Shown: positions 1 through 9,781, numbered from the stretch's first letter. The stretch is 64,000 nucleotides of DNA from Lacticaseibacillus casei DSM 20011 = JCM 1134 = ATCC 393 (GCF_000829055.1 NZ_AP012544.1:1612001-1676000), one strand, 5' to 3'. Made by a program: numbers and translations. Notes: generated from the sequence alone by a model not told the origin.

Positions 1-730
1 CATGTTACGGCAACAACGGACCATGACGGCTTATCAGGAAAAGCAAAAGATCCTCCAGCCACAACTGAAAATTGTCCAAGAAGCGACCAAAAAAGCCAAA
101 ACCCCGGAGCAACAACTAGCTGCCAATAACTACATGCGGAAAATTTATTCCGCCAATGGCACGAGCATGATTCCATCCATGGGCTGTTTGCCGATGCTCA
201 TTCAGTTGCCGATTTTCTCAGGTCTTTACCAAGCCATTGCGTACTCACCGGAAATCTCGCGGGCAACCTTCTTTGGTATTCAACTAGGCCACTCCAATTT
301 CATTGTCACGATTTTAGCCACCTTGCCGTATATTGTGGTCAGCTTGATCATGTTGCAGGGCGTGCCGCCGGAACAGCGAAAAGCAATGCAGACAACGGCC
401 TTTTTGAACCCGATCATGACGTTTATTTTTTGTATGATGTACAATGCCGGCTTGGGTCTCTATTTTGGTGCTGGCGGCATTATCCTCATCATCCAGCAAG
501 CGATTGTGACTTACATCGTAACGCCTAACATTCGCAAGCGGCTCGATGAAGAAATGGAAGAAAATCCACCAGTCATCGTCGTTAACGAACATACCTTTGA
601 TGACTGGGGTAAAGTCACTGCGACTGCTGGTGCGACAGGCAGCAGTCACCAGCCGGCAGATCCTGATGCCATCGACCATAACAAATTACGTAAGCGCAAT
701 GCCGGTAAGCAGCAACGACCACGCAAATAA
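1..730 (+). CDS. yidC: Membrane protein insertase YidC/OxaA, 3' part only
   Basis: This is the C-terminal part of a YidC/Oxa1-family insertase, which places proteins in the cytoplasmic membrane with or without SecYEG. The gene runs off the left edge, so the signal/lipoprotein region and true start are missing; 242 residues are visible. A cytoplasmic basic loop (about residues 1-50) is followed by hydrophobic segments near 55-80, 100-120, 133-150 and 152-172, the usual Oxa1 core. The tail is rich in Lys/Arg (ends RKRNAGKQQRPRK), as in Gram-positive YidC2 proteins that can bind ribosomes. A hairpin with a T-run follows the stop. Family assignment is firm; which paralogue (YidC1 or YidC2) is less sure, though the basic tail favours YidC2. 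Confidence 0.93.
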   Translation, partial: MLRQQRTMTAYQEKQKILQPQLKIVQEATKKAKTPEQQLAANNYMRKIYSANGTSMIPSMGCLPMLIQLPIFSGLYQAIAYSPEISRATFFGIQLGHSNFIVTILATLPYIVVSLIMLQGVPPEQRKAMQTTAFLNPIMTFIFCMMYNAGLGLYFGAGGIILIIQQAIVTYIVTPNIRKRLDEEMEENPPVIVVNEHTFDDWGKVTATAGATGSSHQPADPDAIDHNKLRKRNAGKQQRPRK

Positions 731-745
731 ACCTGTCAATTTCTT

Positions 746-776
746 AGTCGTCCGTTTTCGCGGGCGGCTTTTTTTG
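746..776 (+). terminator. Intrinsic terminator after yidC
   Basis: A 9-bp stem (746-754 with 761-769, two G-U pairs) with a six-base loop is followed by seven T residues, 16 bases after the yidC stop. Confidence 0.85.
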
Positions 777-892
777 ATACGAGGTGATCACGATAGCCGC
801 TTTCATTACGTGTTAACGGAACCCAGACGTGGAAGGTGCTGTCAATCACTAGGGCACCGAAGGCCACTTAAACTTTTTGACCGTAAGACAAT

Positions 893-935
893 AAAATCGG
901 CTGCAAAGACAAATTTTGTCTCTACAGCCGATTTT
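893..935 (-). terminator. Intrinsic terminator after arlS
   Basis: Perfect 11-bp arms (893-903 and 925-935) plus an inner GAC/GTC pairing flank an A/T-rich centre. Read on the minus strand, the stem ends in TTTT and lies about 100 bases past the arlS stop. The symmetric A/T ends mean it could act in both directions. Confidence 0.8.
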
Positions 936-1033
936 GCGTGAGAATCGTTAACAGCTTTCAGTTAACTTGGAAGTCACAAATTACTTTTAATCGTGGTATC
1001 GCTGTTTGGCGCAGCCGCTTGTTTGGCTTCTTC

Positions 1034-2560
1034 CTAAGCCTTAAGCGCCTTCGCTTTTGCTTCGGTAATGGTCGGCAAGTCGATTCGGAAAATAGAGCCG
1101 TGCCCGAGGGCTGAATCGACTTCAATTTGTCCATGGTAGCTTTCAATTAACTGCTGTGCGATCGACAAACCGAGCCCATTGCCGCCTTTTTCCCGACTAC
1201 GAGCCTTGTCAACGCGGTAGAAGCGATTGAACACACGGCGTCGATCCTTTTCGGCAATGCCTTCGCCAAAGTCCTGCACGGCCAAAGCAACACCATTGCC
1301 ACTGTTTTGCGCCATTGACACATGAATCTCTTTCCGGTTAGTCGAATATTTGACCGCATTGTCCATCAAAATAATCATGACCTGCTCCAAATGATTACGA
1401 TACATGCGAACAAACGTCGTCTTCTCAAGATCATCATCCAAAGTAAATGTGAAGTCGGGATGGATCATCCGAAAATCAGCGACAACCTGCTGAACGGTTT
1501 TATGCACATCGACCACGGCATTGGGAAACTGGACATCTACCTGATCAGCACGAGTCAAATCCAACATTTCCTGAATCAGGCTCTTCATACGGGTGATTTC
1601 CTGCAACGATGCCTTCAAGGACTCATCTAAGACCTCAGGATCATCCTTGCCCCACCGGTTCAACAGCTGCAGGTGGCCTTCCAAAATAGCAACCGGCGTC
1701 CGCAGCTCATGCGAGACATCCTGCACAAATTCACTTTGCTGATCAATGTAACGCTGAATGCGATCTAACATGCCATTAAACTCAAGCACTAGATCACCAA
1801 GTTCATCATTACGTTTGAGCGCCGGTATTCGGACGGTACTCTCCGGCTCCTCATTTACGACATCAATAGCATTCGTGATTAATTTAATTGGTTTCAAGAA
1901 GCGCGTTGCCAAAATATAACCAATCAAAATCGAAATCAATACCGCCGCAAAACTTAAGCCCACGATGAGTAACGTGATTTCGTGCATCGTCGCATGGAAC
2001 GCCGTTAGTTTATTCGTCACTTGTACATAACCAATTAGGTCAGACGTCGTGGCCGAATAAATTGGTGCAGTGCCTACCAGACCGTTAAAATCACCAATAT
2101 GGCTCTCCTGTACCTCGGCGCCATGAACCTTGCCTAACGTGATGGGCGTATCCCGCGACTGAAAAATATTCGTGCGATCGCGCGAGAAAACCGAAACACT
2201 CACATCGGCCTGCGCCAACTTTTGAATCACCGAATCAGAAAAAATCCGCTCACGTGATTCACTCGGTGCCGGTAACGAAGGTTGATCCGACGCCGTTGTA
2301 CCTTCCAACCGCGGAACAACCTGGGCAATGGTCAAATCGCCACTGACTGGGGAAAGTCGTTGGACAACGGTACTAAGCGTGTCCGTGACGGTTCGGCGCT
2401 CCTGATTCAACAGAATCTGTCGCATCGCGCCGTATAGGATCATCGAAAAAGTGACAAAAGTGACAAAAATCCCGACACCAACCGTTACGGCCCATTTGAC
2501 CTTTAACGAGATGCGGGGACTTTTCTTCTTTTGCCCGGTACTTGTCTGTTTAATCGCCAT
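1034..2560 (-). CDS. arlS: Sensor histidine kinase, ArlS-like
   Basis: This 508-residue membrane histidine kinase is the sensor of a two-component pair. A transmembrane segment lies at about 22-44, an extracellular domain at about 45-193 and a second transmembrane segment at about 195-217, followed by HAMP. The HisKA motif SHELRTP has the phosphorylated His at residue 284. The ATPase domain shows NAVKYS, a DFGEGI box and GLGLSIA. The start ATG at 2560 overlaps the arlR stop by one base (TAATG), so kinase and regulator are translationally coupled. The partner regulator closely resembles staphylococcal ArlR, which supports the name. The signal sensed cannot be read from the sequence. Confidence 0.88.
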   Translation of the reverse strand: MAIKQTSTGQKKKSPRISLKVKWAVTVGVGIFVTFVTFSMILYGAMRQILLNQERRTVTDTLSTVVQRLSPVSGDLTIAQVVPRLEGTTASDQPSLPAPSESRERIFSDSVIQKLAQADVSVSVFSRDRTNIFQSRDTPITLGKVHGAEVQESHIGDFNGLVGTAPIYSATTSDLIGYVQVTNKLTAFHATMHEITLLIVGLSFAAVLISILIGYILATRFLKPIKLITNAIDVVNEEPESTVRIPALKRNDELGDLVLEFNGMLDRIQRYIDQQSEFVQDVSHELRTPVAILEGHLQLLNRWGKDDPEVLDESLKASLQEITRMKSLIQEMLDLTRADQVDVQFPNAVVDVHKTVQQVVADFRMIHPDFTFTLDDDLEKTTFVRMYRNHLEQVMIILMDNAVKYSTNRKEIHVSMAQNSGNGVALAVQDFGEGIAEKDRRRVFNRFYRVDKARSREKGGNGLGLSIAQQLIESYHGQIEVDSALGHGSIFRIDLPTITEAKAKALKA

Positions 2561-3246
2561 TACGAACGCATGACATAGCCGGTTCCCCGAACCGTCTGAA
2601 TATAACTTGGTTCACCCGGCCGATCAATTTTATTACGAATATAGCGGACGTATACATCGACAACATTCGTTTCAACATCGGAGTTGTAACCCCAGACTTT
2701 GGAAAGCAAGACATCACGAGCCAAGACCACGTTGACGTTCTCCATCAAAGTCAGAAGCAATTCATACTCACGCTTGGTCAGTTCGATAATGTCATCACCG
2801 CGGCGAACAACCCGGTTTTCCTTCTCGATCACAAGGTCGCGATATTTGATCATGGTTTGTTTAGCAGTGTTGTTTTCGCCTTCGATACTAATTCGGCGTA
2901 ACAACGCGCGTAACCGCGCCAACAATTCTTCGATGGCAAACGGCTTGACAATGTAATCATCGGCGCCGTGGTCCAAGCCACTAACGCGATCAATCACAGA
3001 ATCACGGGCCGTCATCATGATAATCGGCGTATTTTTGACCTGTCGTACCCGCCGGCAGACTTCAAGGCCATTCAACTCTGGCAACATCAAGTCAAGCAGG
3101 ATGGCATCCCAGTCTTCAGCCAGCGCCGCCTCAAGTCCGGTGCGGCCATTGAAATGGACTTCCGTTTCGTAGCCTTCGTGTTTTAATTCCAGCTCGACAA
3201 ACCGAGCAAGATTTTTTTCGTCTTCAATAATCAGTATTTTACTCAT
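2560..3246 (-). CDS. arlR: OmpR-family response regulator, ArlR-like
   Basis: A 228-residue response regulator with a receiver domain (residues 1-120; acceptor Asp52 in LLDLML; DDYIVKPF near 100) and a C-terminal winged-helix DNA-binding domain ending in the typical VRGTGYV segment. The ELELKHEGY and WGYNSDVETNVVDVY stretches match the ArlR subgroup. ATG at 3246 is preferred over an upstream in-frame start because AAGGAG lies just upstream of it. It is first in an operon with the kinase. Four copies of an AATGAGAAA-like word lie upstream (see 3280-3576) and could be autoregulatory sites; that is inference. Confidence 0.92.
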   Translation of the reverse strand: MSKILIIEDEKNLARFVELELKHEGYETEVHFNGRTGLEAALAEDWDAILLDLMLPELNGLEVCRRVRQVKNTPIIMMTARDSVIDRVSGLDHGADDYIVKPFAIEELLARLRALLRRISIEGENNTAKQTMIKYRDLVIEKENRVVRRGDDIIELTKREYELLLTLMENVNVVLARDVLLSKVWGYNSDVETNVVDVYVRYIRNKIDRPGEPSYIQTVRGTGYVMRS

Positions 3247-3279
3247 CAGGGTCTCCTTATGCTTTCTTAGTGGCATCAC

Positions 3280-3576
3280 GCATGCAACGCAACTTTATTC
3301 GTGATTTCTCATTAAAAAACGATGCTAAGCTAGTTTAGCACAGTTTTCTCATTTTGGCTATAAGACGCGCAATGATGGGCACAATCGCTGTTGAAAAAAG
3401 TTCGTTCGGTGGGTTTCTCATTTTTCAATCCGGATAGATTCTCATAAACAGGTCCACGCTCATACTTAACCGAGTTACCCACTGGCCCAGCACTTCTCTA
3501 ATTTTATTTTCATAAGTGGTCTATCGCCAATTACCATTAAGTCATCAACGTACATACTTAGCTCCGCCTTTAACCC
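3280..3576 (-). promoter_or_regulatory. arlR upstream region with repeated AATGAGAAA-like words
   Basis: No gene is seen here. On the plus strand TTTCTCATT occurs at 3305-3313, 3345-3353 and 3414-3422, and ATTCTCATA at 3438-3446, which is AATGAGAAA in the arlR reading direction. The first two are 40 bp apart, close to four helical turns. OmpR-family regulators commonly bind direct repeats, so these are candidate autoregulatory sites. I found no convincing -35/-10 pair. Confidence 0.35.
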
Positions 3577-3612
3577 AAAAAGAGCCAATCCGGCATGTTT
3601 ACGGATTGACTC
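3577..3612 (-). terminator. Intrinsic terminator after gnd
   Basis: Stem CAATCCG (3586-3592) / CGGATTG (3602-3608), extended by GAG/CTC, with a T-run on the minus strand; it lies 22 bases past the gnd stop. Confidence 0.85.
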
Positions 3613-3633
3613 GATCAATTGGTCATTAAAATT

Positions 3634-5052
3634 TTAAGCTTCGTGGTACCAACTATAGTGGAAAATGCCATCGCGATCGGTTCGTTCGTAAGTGTGGGCA
3701 CCGAAGTAATCACGCTGTGCCTGGGTCAGGTTAGCTGGCAGCACTGGCGAACGATAAGAGTCGTAGTAGCTGATCGCTGCGGAGAAACCAGGAACCGGCA
3801 CACCGGCTTTAACGGCGAGACCAACCAGATCACGGACACTTTCCTGATAATTCTTGGCGATATTCAGGAAGTAATCGTCTAACAAGAGGTTTTGCAAATC
3901 TGGCTTTTTGTTGTAAGCATCCGTGATGTTTTGCAAGAAGCGGGCACGGATGATGCAGCCGGCACGCCAGATCTTTGCCAGTTCGCCATATTGAAGATTC
4001 CAGTCGTATTTTTCTGAGGCGAAGCGCATTTGTTCAAAGCCTTGAGCATATGACATCAGCTTGCTGAAGTACAGAGCCTTGCGAATCATTTCGATGGCTT
4101 CTTTTTTGTCGACCGAAACGTTAGCAACCGGCTTTGGCAAAACTTTGCTTGCTGCTACCCGTTCCTGCTTCATGGCACTGATGTAACGGGCATACACAGA
4201 TTCAGTGATCACACTCTGAGGAACGCCTAATTCAAGCGCTGATTGAGATGACCACTTACCTGTGCCTTTGTTGCGGGCACGATCCAGAATCACGTCAACA
4301 ATCGGCTTGTCGCTGCCGAGATCATCCTTGCGAGTTAAAATGTCGGCTGTAATGTCAATGAGGTAGGAATCCAGCTCACCTTTATTCCAGTCACTGAAAA
4401 TGTCGGCAATTTCTTTAACATCCAAGTCAAGCAGGTTGCGCATTAAGTTATAGCTTTCGGCGATGAGCTCCATATCGCCGTATTCGATGCCGTTATGCAC
4501 CATTTTGACATAATGGCCAGCACCATTTGGCCCAATGTAAGTGACACATGGTGCGCCATCGTCAGCTTTTGCGGAAATGGCTTCAAGAATTGGCGCGACC
4601 AGATCGTAGGCTTCTTTTTGACCGCCCGGCATGAGGGAAGGACCATGCAGCGCACCCAACTCGCCACCGGAAACGCCCATGCCGATGAAGTTAATGCCGG
4701 ATTTGTCCAATTCGGCACTCCGGCGCATGGTATCTTCAAAGAAAGTATTCCCGCCATCAATTAAAACGTCACCTTTATCAAGCAACGGTAACAATTCTTT
4801 AATGACCGCATCGGTTCCGGCGCCAGCCTTAACCATCATGATAATGCGGCGCGGCTTTTCGAGCGAAGCAGCAAAGTCCTCGATCTTATAACTTGGTACC
4901 AACTTCTTATCTGGATGCTCGTCAACAACCGCCTTGGTTTTACTTCCGGTTCGATTGTAGATTGCAACGGTGTTGCCGCGGCTTTCAATGTTCAAGGCAA
5001 GATTCTTACCCATCACAGCCATACCGACAACGCCGATTTGTGGTTTATCCAT
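3634..5052 (-). CDS. gnd: 6-phosphogluconate dehydrogenase, decarboxylating
   Basis: This cytosolic enzyme of the oxidative pentose phosphate / phosphoketolase route converts 6-phosphogluconate and NADP+ to ribulose 5-phosphate, CO2 and NADPH. The 472-residue product has the N-terminal dinucleotide fold ([13 protein letters not shown]), the substrate motif [14 protein letters not shown] and the catalytic segment [18 protein letters not shown]. Length is normal for the family. ATG at 5052 is chosen because GAGGAGG lies just before it; an upstream in-frame ATG has no such site. It is flanked by its own terminator and appears monocistronic. Confidence 0.97.
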   Translation of the reverse strand: MDKPQIGVVGMAVMGKNLALNIESRGNTVAIYNRTGSKTKAVVDEHPDKKLVPSYKIEDFAASLEKPRRIIMMVKAGAGTDAVIKELLPLLDKGDVLIDGGNTFFEDTMRRSAELDKSGINFIGMGVSGGELGALHGPSLMPGGQKEAYDLVAPILEAISAKADDGAPCVTYIGPNGAGHYVKMVHNGIEYGDMELIAESYNLMRNLLDLDVKEIADIFSDWNKGELDSYLIDITADILTRKDDLGSDKPIVDVILDRARNKGTGKWSSQSALELGVPQSVITESVYARYISAMKQERVAASKVLPKPVANVSVDKKEAIEMIRKALYFSKLMSYAQGFEQMRFASEKYDWNLQYGELAKIWRAGCIIRARFLQNITDAYNKKPDLQNLLLDDYFLNIAKNYQESVRDLVGLAVKAGVPVPGFSAAISYYDSYRSPVLPANLTQAQRDYFGAHTYERTDRDGIFHYSWYHEA

Positions 5053-5202
5053 TACGGAAACCTCCTCATTAATTTCAACATTTACTCCATTCATGTTAGC
5101 AGAAACAGCCTTGATTTAACAGTCTTCAGAAGCCTTCGCAGGCAGGTAAAATGTATTATTTTCAAGTTCGCCAAGTTCAGACTGAGTGACCAGGCAAATA
5201 AA

Positions 5203-5238
5203 AAAAGCAGTGCCCGACTTATGCCAGTGAGCACTGCT
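5203..5238 (-). terminator. Intrinsic terminator after yceD
   Basis: Perfect 8-bp stem AGCAGTGC (5206-5213) / GCACTGCT (5231-5238), followed on the minus strand by a long T-run. It lies in the gnd-yceD gap and ends the tmcAL-yceD transcript. Confidence 0.85.
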
Positions 5239-5319
5239 TAATTCATGATTAGAACCTAGTATCTGTTCATATTTTATCATGCAGGTTTGCCTGGCGCTTT
5301 TTAGCAACAAGCGTACCCA

Positions 5320-5868
5320 TCACGATTCATCCTGATCCGGGAACATCCCCTTCAACTTTGCAAAGGGATTATCTGCCTTCTTTTTCTCTTCTGTCCGCTT
5401 CTTGTATTCATCTTCGGCGAGCACTTCCCATTCATCTCCAGCAGGCATATCACCGGTGGCTGCTTCTTCCGGTGTGAGCACCTGCATTGGGATGCTGAGC
5501 AACAGGTGATCTTCGACTGCCGGCAAAAGGTTCAGTTCGGATTCTTCGAGCGGCATCAGGATTTCGCCGTCTTCATACTGATCCGCATGGCCTTCATCGG
5601 TTAAATAGATTTCGCTGAAGGTAAAATTCTGCGGCATCGTCACCGGTTTCAGACTGCGGGTGGAAGGTACCACGAGCGTCCCGGTCAGATTGACGCTGAC
5701 CAGAAAATCGCCGCGATCATACAACACATCCCCACTCACCTGGATGGGACTCACATCAAGAATCTCCGGATCGCGATCCTGCAGATCATCCTTGACATCT
5801 AACGTGGTACTGAAGTGTAACGGTTGCTCATCATGTTTCATTAATTCCTGAATGGTCCATTTCAACAT
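5320..5868 (-). CDS. yceD: YceD/DUF177 family protein
   Basis: A 182-residue acidic protein of the DUF177/YceD family, linked in other bacteria to 23S rRNA/ribosome assembly; the exact function is not settled. It begins MLKWTIQEL and has the family core near residues 40-130 (ILDVSPIQVSGDVLYD, SVNLTGTLVVP). The start ATG at 5868 has a strong AAGGAGG site. In many bacteria rpmF (L32) follows directly, but here no L32 reading frame follows; a terminator does. Its 5' neighbour is tmcAL, whose stop lies 67 bases upstream, so co-transcription is likely. Confidence 0.82.
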   Translation of the reverse strand: MLKWTIQELMKHDEQPLHFSTTLDVKDDLQDRDPEILDVSPIQVSGDVLYDRGDFLVSVNLTGTLVVPSTRSLKPVTMPQNFTFSEIYLTDEGHADQYEDGEILMPLEESELNLLPAVEDHLLLSIPMQVLTPEEAATGDMPAGDEWEVLAEDEYKKRTEEKKKADNPFAKLKGMFPDQDES

Positions 5869-5935
5869 GGCGATCTCCTCCTTAAAAATACATTCGAAAG
5901 CCCAGGACCTTCGGATAAAAATCGATTCATACGCC

Positions 5936-7072
5936 TCACATGAGTGGCGGTCGACCATAATTCTGTTCGACGCCGCCAATGGCTGTGATTAATCGATCGG
6001 CACGGTGGGTCATGGCTAAGACCCCATCCGGTGCAAGCATATCAGCACTGACACGTGTGAGCAAGGGGTAAGCTAGGTGGTGTTTGACAGTGCGCAGATA
6101 TTGCCGGCCAGTCGGTGTAAAACCAAGGACATGCAGTTGTGGCAGGCGCCGGGCTTTCGCAACAGCAGCGGTTGTCATATTGAGTGTGATGGCTAAGGCG
6201 AGCCGGCGTAATCGGGCATACGTATAGCGCTTTGACTTAACCCGGTGTAAAAATTCGGTCATATCATGAGCATCATCAATCTGCTGGGTGAACCGATATT
6301 CCAACCCCTCTGCCATCGTCGCCACTTGCCGCAACTCAGCTAAATCAGCCGTTTGCAGGCGATATTTTAACCACGGGAAAAATTGCGACCAGCCATATTG
6401 CGGTTGCTCAGCATAAACCGAAATCAAATCTGCTGGCACAATATCTGTGATGGGCTCCCCTTCCCGCAAGTGTTGTCGCACCGCCGACGCACTGGCAAGA
6501 TTGGCTTTGATCTTCTGGTCATCATGCCCAACACCCTGTCGGCCGAAAGGGTAAAGCTGCATCGGCACCTGTAATGCCAAAACCGCCTTGGCATAGCTCA
6601 AGCCCAACATAAAGTTTGGGTCCGTCTGCGTAATCCCCGCCACCTTCGCATAGGCAGCATTCAGCTGGGTCGCGTAAGTCTGCGTATAATCGGCAAAACC
6701 CGGGTCCGTGATATCAGTCGACGCCAATTGCCGGGCAAGATCTAAATAATCTAACTCAGGGTGTTCGGTACCAAATGCCAGTGCCGGTACATGCAATGCT
6801 GCTAAGGCTGACACACCGGCTTGCGCGAATTGATCGGCCGCTTGAACGGCACCGGTCACCGGTAATTCAAGCACGATATCGGCGCCATGAGTCAGTGCCG
6901 CCTCTGCACGTACCCACTTATCAAAAATCGCCGGTTCCCCACGTTGCACATAATTGCCTGACATGACCACCACGACGACATCTGCGTGCGTTAAATTTCG
7001 CGCTTTAGCCAATGCAAAAGCATGGCCTGAGTGAAACGGATTAAATTCCGCAATCATGCCAACAGCTTGCAT
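5936..7072 (-). CDS. tmcAL: tRNA(Met) cytidine acetate ligase TmcAL (YlbM)
   Basis: A 378-residue member of the TmcAL family, which uses ATP and acetate to acetylate the wobble cytidine of elongator tRNA-Met. The nucleotidyltransferase signature is seen at the N-terminus ([13 protein letters not shown], with the HSGH box near residues 16-19), followed by [11 protein letters not shown] and [14 protein letters not shown] at 7072 is taken because GGAGG lies five to six bases upstream. It ends the long rsfS-methyltransferase-tmcAL-yceD side of the cluster, as in other Firmicutes. Confidence 0.92.
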   Translation of the reverse strand: MQAVGMIAEFNPFHSGHAFALAKARNLTHADVVVVVMSGNYVQRGEPAIFDKWVRAEAALTHGADIVLELPVTGAVQAADQFAQAGVSALAALHVPALAFGTEHPELDYLDLARQLASTDITDPGFADYTQTYATQLNAAYAKVAGITQTDPNFMLGLSYAKAVLALQVPMQLYPFGRQGVGHDDQKIKANLASASAVRQHLREGEPITDIVPADLISVYAEQPQYGWSQFFPWLKYRLQTADLAELRQVATMAEGLEYRFTQQIDDAHDMTEFLHRVKSKRYTYARLRRLALAITLNMTTAAVAKARRLPQLHVLGFTPTGRQYLRTVKHHLAYPLLTRVSADMLAPDGVLAMTHRADRLITAIGGVEQNYGRPPLM

Positions 7073-7121
7073 ACGCACCTCCAGAATCGCCTTCGTCAGT
7101 CAAATCATAATTCGTTTTTGC

Positions 7122-7859
7122 CTACCGCTTCTTGGCGTGAAAGAACCAGCGGGTACTCTTGGCCGAAACCGGTTGCGTCCCAAAATCAGCCGTGACTTCA
7201 ACCTTTTCAAAGCCGGTCGCCTGCAGCGCCGCCAGATAATCTTCCAGCGGATAAGTGCGCTCCTTGTGGGTTTCGGTTAGCGGCTTGTAAGCATCTAAGT
7301 CCTCGTCATAAATGAAAAACGTCAGATCGTGTTCGATACTATGCGGTTTTTCACCGACAAAACTGTTCCATAAAAAAGCGAAGTCATCGCTTTGATAATT
7401 GTACATATAGCCCGGAAAAACGTGATCCATCTGGTAAAGCGAATGGGCATCAAAAAGAAAATCTCCGCCTGAAGGTAGCAATGCCGCCACCTGGGCGAAG
7501 ACTTGCTTAACTGCATCAAGATCGGGCATATAGCAAATGGAATCATCAAAGCAGGTGACCACGGGGAACTTCGGCAAGTCATGTAAATCCCGCATGTTAC
7601 CTTGGATCAGCGTTAAATCAACATCAGCAGCAAGTGCTTTTTCTTCGGCCAGTGTCAACATGTCGTCTGACAGATCGAGATCGGTGACTTGATAGCCTGA
7701 CTGTGCCAACAACACGGCGAGAAAGCCCGAACCGCCTGCCAACTCCAACAAAGGCTGATTGACTGGCGCTACCCGCCGTTTAACGTAATCCCGCCATCGT
7801 AAATACAGTGACTGATCCATCAATTTGTCATAAACTTCGGCAAATGTGGTGTAGATCAT
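7122..7859 (-). CDS. Class I SAM-dependent methyltransferase
   Basis: A 245-residue class I methyltransferase. The SAM-binding motif I is LLELAGGSGFLAVLLA (about residues 40-55), motif II LDLSDDML follows, and an acidic FDDSICYM segment lies near 95. The start ATG at 7859 overlaps the rsfS stop (ATGA), so the two are translationally coupled; a longer in-frame start would overlap rsfS more deeply and lacks a binding site. This is the conserved methyltransferase found between rsfS and tmcAL in Firmicutes (YqeM-like). Its substrate is unknown to me. Confidence 0.88.
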   Translation of the reverse strand: MIYTTFAEVYDKLMDQSLYLRWRDYVKRRVAPVNQPLLELAGGSGFLAVLLAQSGYQVTDLDLSDDMLTLAEEKALAADVDLTLIQGNMRDLHDLPKFPVVTCFDDSICYMPDLDAVKQVFAQVAALLPSGGDFLFDAHSLYQMDHVFPGYMYNYQSDDFAFLWNSFVGEKPHSIEHDLTFFIYDEDLDAYKPLTETHKERTYPLEDYLAALQATGFEKVEVTADFGTQPVSAKSTRWFFHAKKR

Positions 7860-8215
7860 GCCTCGACCCACTGATCCACGTTGACAAGCGGGGCGCTTTG
7901 CCACAATTTCTCAAGGTTATAGAATTGCCGCTCTTCCGGCATAAAGACATGGACAACCACGTCATTCAAGTCAATGAGCATCCATTTCGAACCTTTTTGG
8001 CCTTCGATTCGGCGAATATCGACACCGGCAGCTTCTTCTTTTTCTTCGATTTCATCCACAATCGCCTGTACCTGACGATCCGAAGTGCCGCTCATAATGA
8101 CAAAATAATCCGCCAATAAGCTCACACCGCGCATATCCAAAGCGACAATATCCTCGGCCCGCTTTGAATCGCCCGCTTTAACAGCAATTTCCAACATTGT
8201 TTTTGCGTCGACCAT
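7856..8215 (-). CDS. rsfS: Ribosomal silencing factor RsfS
   Basis: A 119-residue RsfS/Iojap protein, which binds L14 of the large subunit and blocks subunit joining when nutrients are scarce. Family features are the central LLADYFVIMSGTSDRQVQAI segment and the C-terminal WMLIDLNDVVVHVF segment. Length is typical. It follows yqeK by three bases and overlaps the methyltransferase start by four. Confidence 0.95.
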   Translation of the reverse strand: MVDAKTMLEIAVKAGDSKRAEDIVALDMRGVSLLADYFVIMSGTSDRQVQAIVDEIEEKEEAAGVDIRRIEGQKGSKWMLIDLNDVVVHVFMPEERQFYNLEKLWQSAPLVNVDQWVEA

Positions 8216-8218
8216 AAA

Positions 8219-8818
8219 CTACTCCTTTGATAAAAATGCGTTATAAGTTAACAGTGTTTTAGGAAAGACCAACTTGCGCGCGCCGATCAGGTACATCAAC
8301 GTATTTTCCAGTTCGATGCGGCTGGCCTCTTCCAGATTCGTTTCAGCAGCCTTGCGCGCCTTGGCTTCGACAGGCAAAGCCCGTTGCGGCTCAATAAAAT
8401 CGCCGACAAAGATACATTCATCTAATGGCGTCATTTCCGGATCCCCGGTTGTATGCCGGACAATCGCAGTCAAGACCTGCTTATCCGTAATGCCGACTTC
8501 GGTTTGGATAAAATGAACGCCGACAACCCCGTGCCAGACGCCTCGGCCATATTGCAACAAACTGGGATCAAAGCCATCTTCGACAATCACCCGTTTGTAG
8601 GTTTCGACCGGGATTTCTTTGCCATAATCGTGCAGCAAACCGGCCAAACCGGCACGATCAACATCTTGATCAAATCGCTTAGCCAGTTCAATGGCCGTTT
8701 GTTCCACGCGCAGGCAATGCTCGTAACGCGGTTCGTCCAGGCGATTGCGTAAGCGATTTAAGATTTCTTGGCGGCTTAAGCCGTGTGTCAAGCTGTCAGG
8801 GTACTGATGTTCATTCAC
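8219..8818 (-). CDS. yqeK: HD-domain hydrolase YqeK
   Basis: A roughly 199-residue YqeK-family HD phosphohydrolase; characterised relatives hydrolyse diadenosine tetraphosphate. Metal ligands are visible as YEHCLRVEQTA (His), GLLHDYGKE (His-Asp) and the later RHTTGDPEMTPLD segment. I take GTG at 8818 as the start because an AAGAGGGA-like site precedes it and the frame then overlaps the nadD stop by eight bases, as is common for nadD-yqeK; a longer frame reaching 8902 would lie deep inside nadD. Confidence 0.9.
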   Translation of the reverse strand: MNEHQYPDSLTHGLSRQEILNRLRNRLDEPRYEHCLRVEQTAIELAKRFDQDVDRAGLAGLLHDYGKEIPVETYKRVIVEDGFDPSLLQYGRGVWHGVVGVHFIQTEVGITDKQVLTAIVRHTTGDPEMTPLDECIFVGDFIEPQRALPVEAKARKAAETNLEEASRIELENTLMYLIGARKLVFPKTLLTYNAFLSKE

Positions 8819-9461
8819 GATATAATCCCTCTTTTTGAATATAGTCAATAACTGGATCTGGTACCAAATAACGCAGGCTGCGTCCATTTTGCACCCGTTC
8901 ACGCACCGCGGTCGAACTGATATCGATTAGCGGGGCATCGACCCATAAAATCGGATAGCGACTGGCCGGTGTATAACCGCGGCGTTTAACGCCCACGAAA
9001 GTCACAAGTTTGACCAGTTCATCAATATGAGCCCACTTGGGTAAATAATCGACCATGTCAGCGCCGATGATGAAATAATAGTCAGTGTCCGGATGTAGCC
9101 GTCGCAACGCCTGCATGGTTTGATAGGTATAACTAATACCGCCTCGGCGTATTTCGATTCCTTCCAATCCAAAAAGCGGATTATCAGCAATGGCCAATTG
9201 TACCATGTTCACCCGGTGCCGTGCCGAGATAGCTGTTTTAGTATCAACATGTGGCGGCTGATTATCCGGCATAAAGTAAACTTTTTCCAAGCCGAGTTCG
9301 GTGCCCGCTGCCTCCGCCATAATTAAATGGCCGTTGTGAATTGGATTAAAGGTTCCGCCAAACAGGCCCACCTGCTTGCGGCGATGCACGCCCAGAATCT
9401 GTTCGCGCATCGCCACTGAGATGACTGGCTGAGTTAAGGTGACACTCTGCGTCTTTTCCAT
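8811..9461 (-). CDS. nadD: Nicotinate-nucleotide adenylyltransferase
   Basis: NadD transfers AMP from ATP to nicotinate mononucleotide in NAD synthesis. The 216-residue product has the adenylyltransferase motif GLFGGTFNPIHNGHL (near residues 33-47) and the C-terminal ISSTAVRER motif. About 25 residues precede the first strand, slightly longer than some homologues; an internal ATG (MREQILGV) is an alternative start. It lies between yhbY and yqeK in the standard Firmicutes order. Confidence 0.94.
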   Translation of the reverse strand: MEKTQSVTLTQPVISVAMREQILGVHRRKQVGLFGGTFNPIHNGHLIMAEAAGTELGLEKVYFMPDNQPPHVDTKTAISARHRVNMVQLAIADNPLFGLEGIEIRRGGISYTYQTMQALRRLHPDTDYYFIIGADMVDYLPKWAHIDELVKLVTFVGVKRRGYTPASRYPILWVDAPLIDISSTAVRERVQNGRSLRYLVPDPVIDYIQKEGLYRE

Positions 9462-9469
9462 CGCAATCC

Positions 9470-9781
9470 CTACCGTGCGTTCACTTCAAGACTAATTCGG
9501 CGATGCTCGGTTTTGGCTGCTTCTTTGTAGACAATCACCGTGCGGCCGATAATCTGGGCCACTTCCAAGCCGGTAATCGCGGCCTGTAAAGTGTCAGCAA
9601 CTTCCCGCGGGGTATCATCGGCGGTTGGCAACAAACTGATTTTCACCAGTTCTCGCGTTTCCAACGCATCTTTGACCCCAGCGATAAACGCATCACCAAG
9701 CCCATTTTTTCCAACTTGAATCAACGGTTTGGTCGTCATCGCCAGGCTCCGTAAATAGCGTTTCTGTTTACCAGTTAACAT
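9470..9781 (-). CDS. yhbY: YhbY/CRS1-YhbY RNA-binding protein
   Basis: A 103-residue CRM-domain protein that associates with pre-50S ribosomal particles. It begins MLTGKQKRYLRSLA and has the QVGKNGLGDAF segment typical of the fold. It lies eight bases before nadD in the same transcript. Confidence 0.93.
   Translation of the reverse strand: MLTGKQKRYLRSLAMTTKPLIQVGKNGLGDAFIAGVKDALETRELVKISLLPTADDTPREVADTLQAAITGLEVAQIIGRTVIVYKEAAKTEHRRISLEVNAR

Noticed and set aside
546..941. 131-codon plus-strand frame overlapping the yidC end
   Set aside because: It overlaps real yidC coding, the yidC terminator and the arlS terminator, and shows no recognisable domain.
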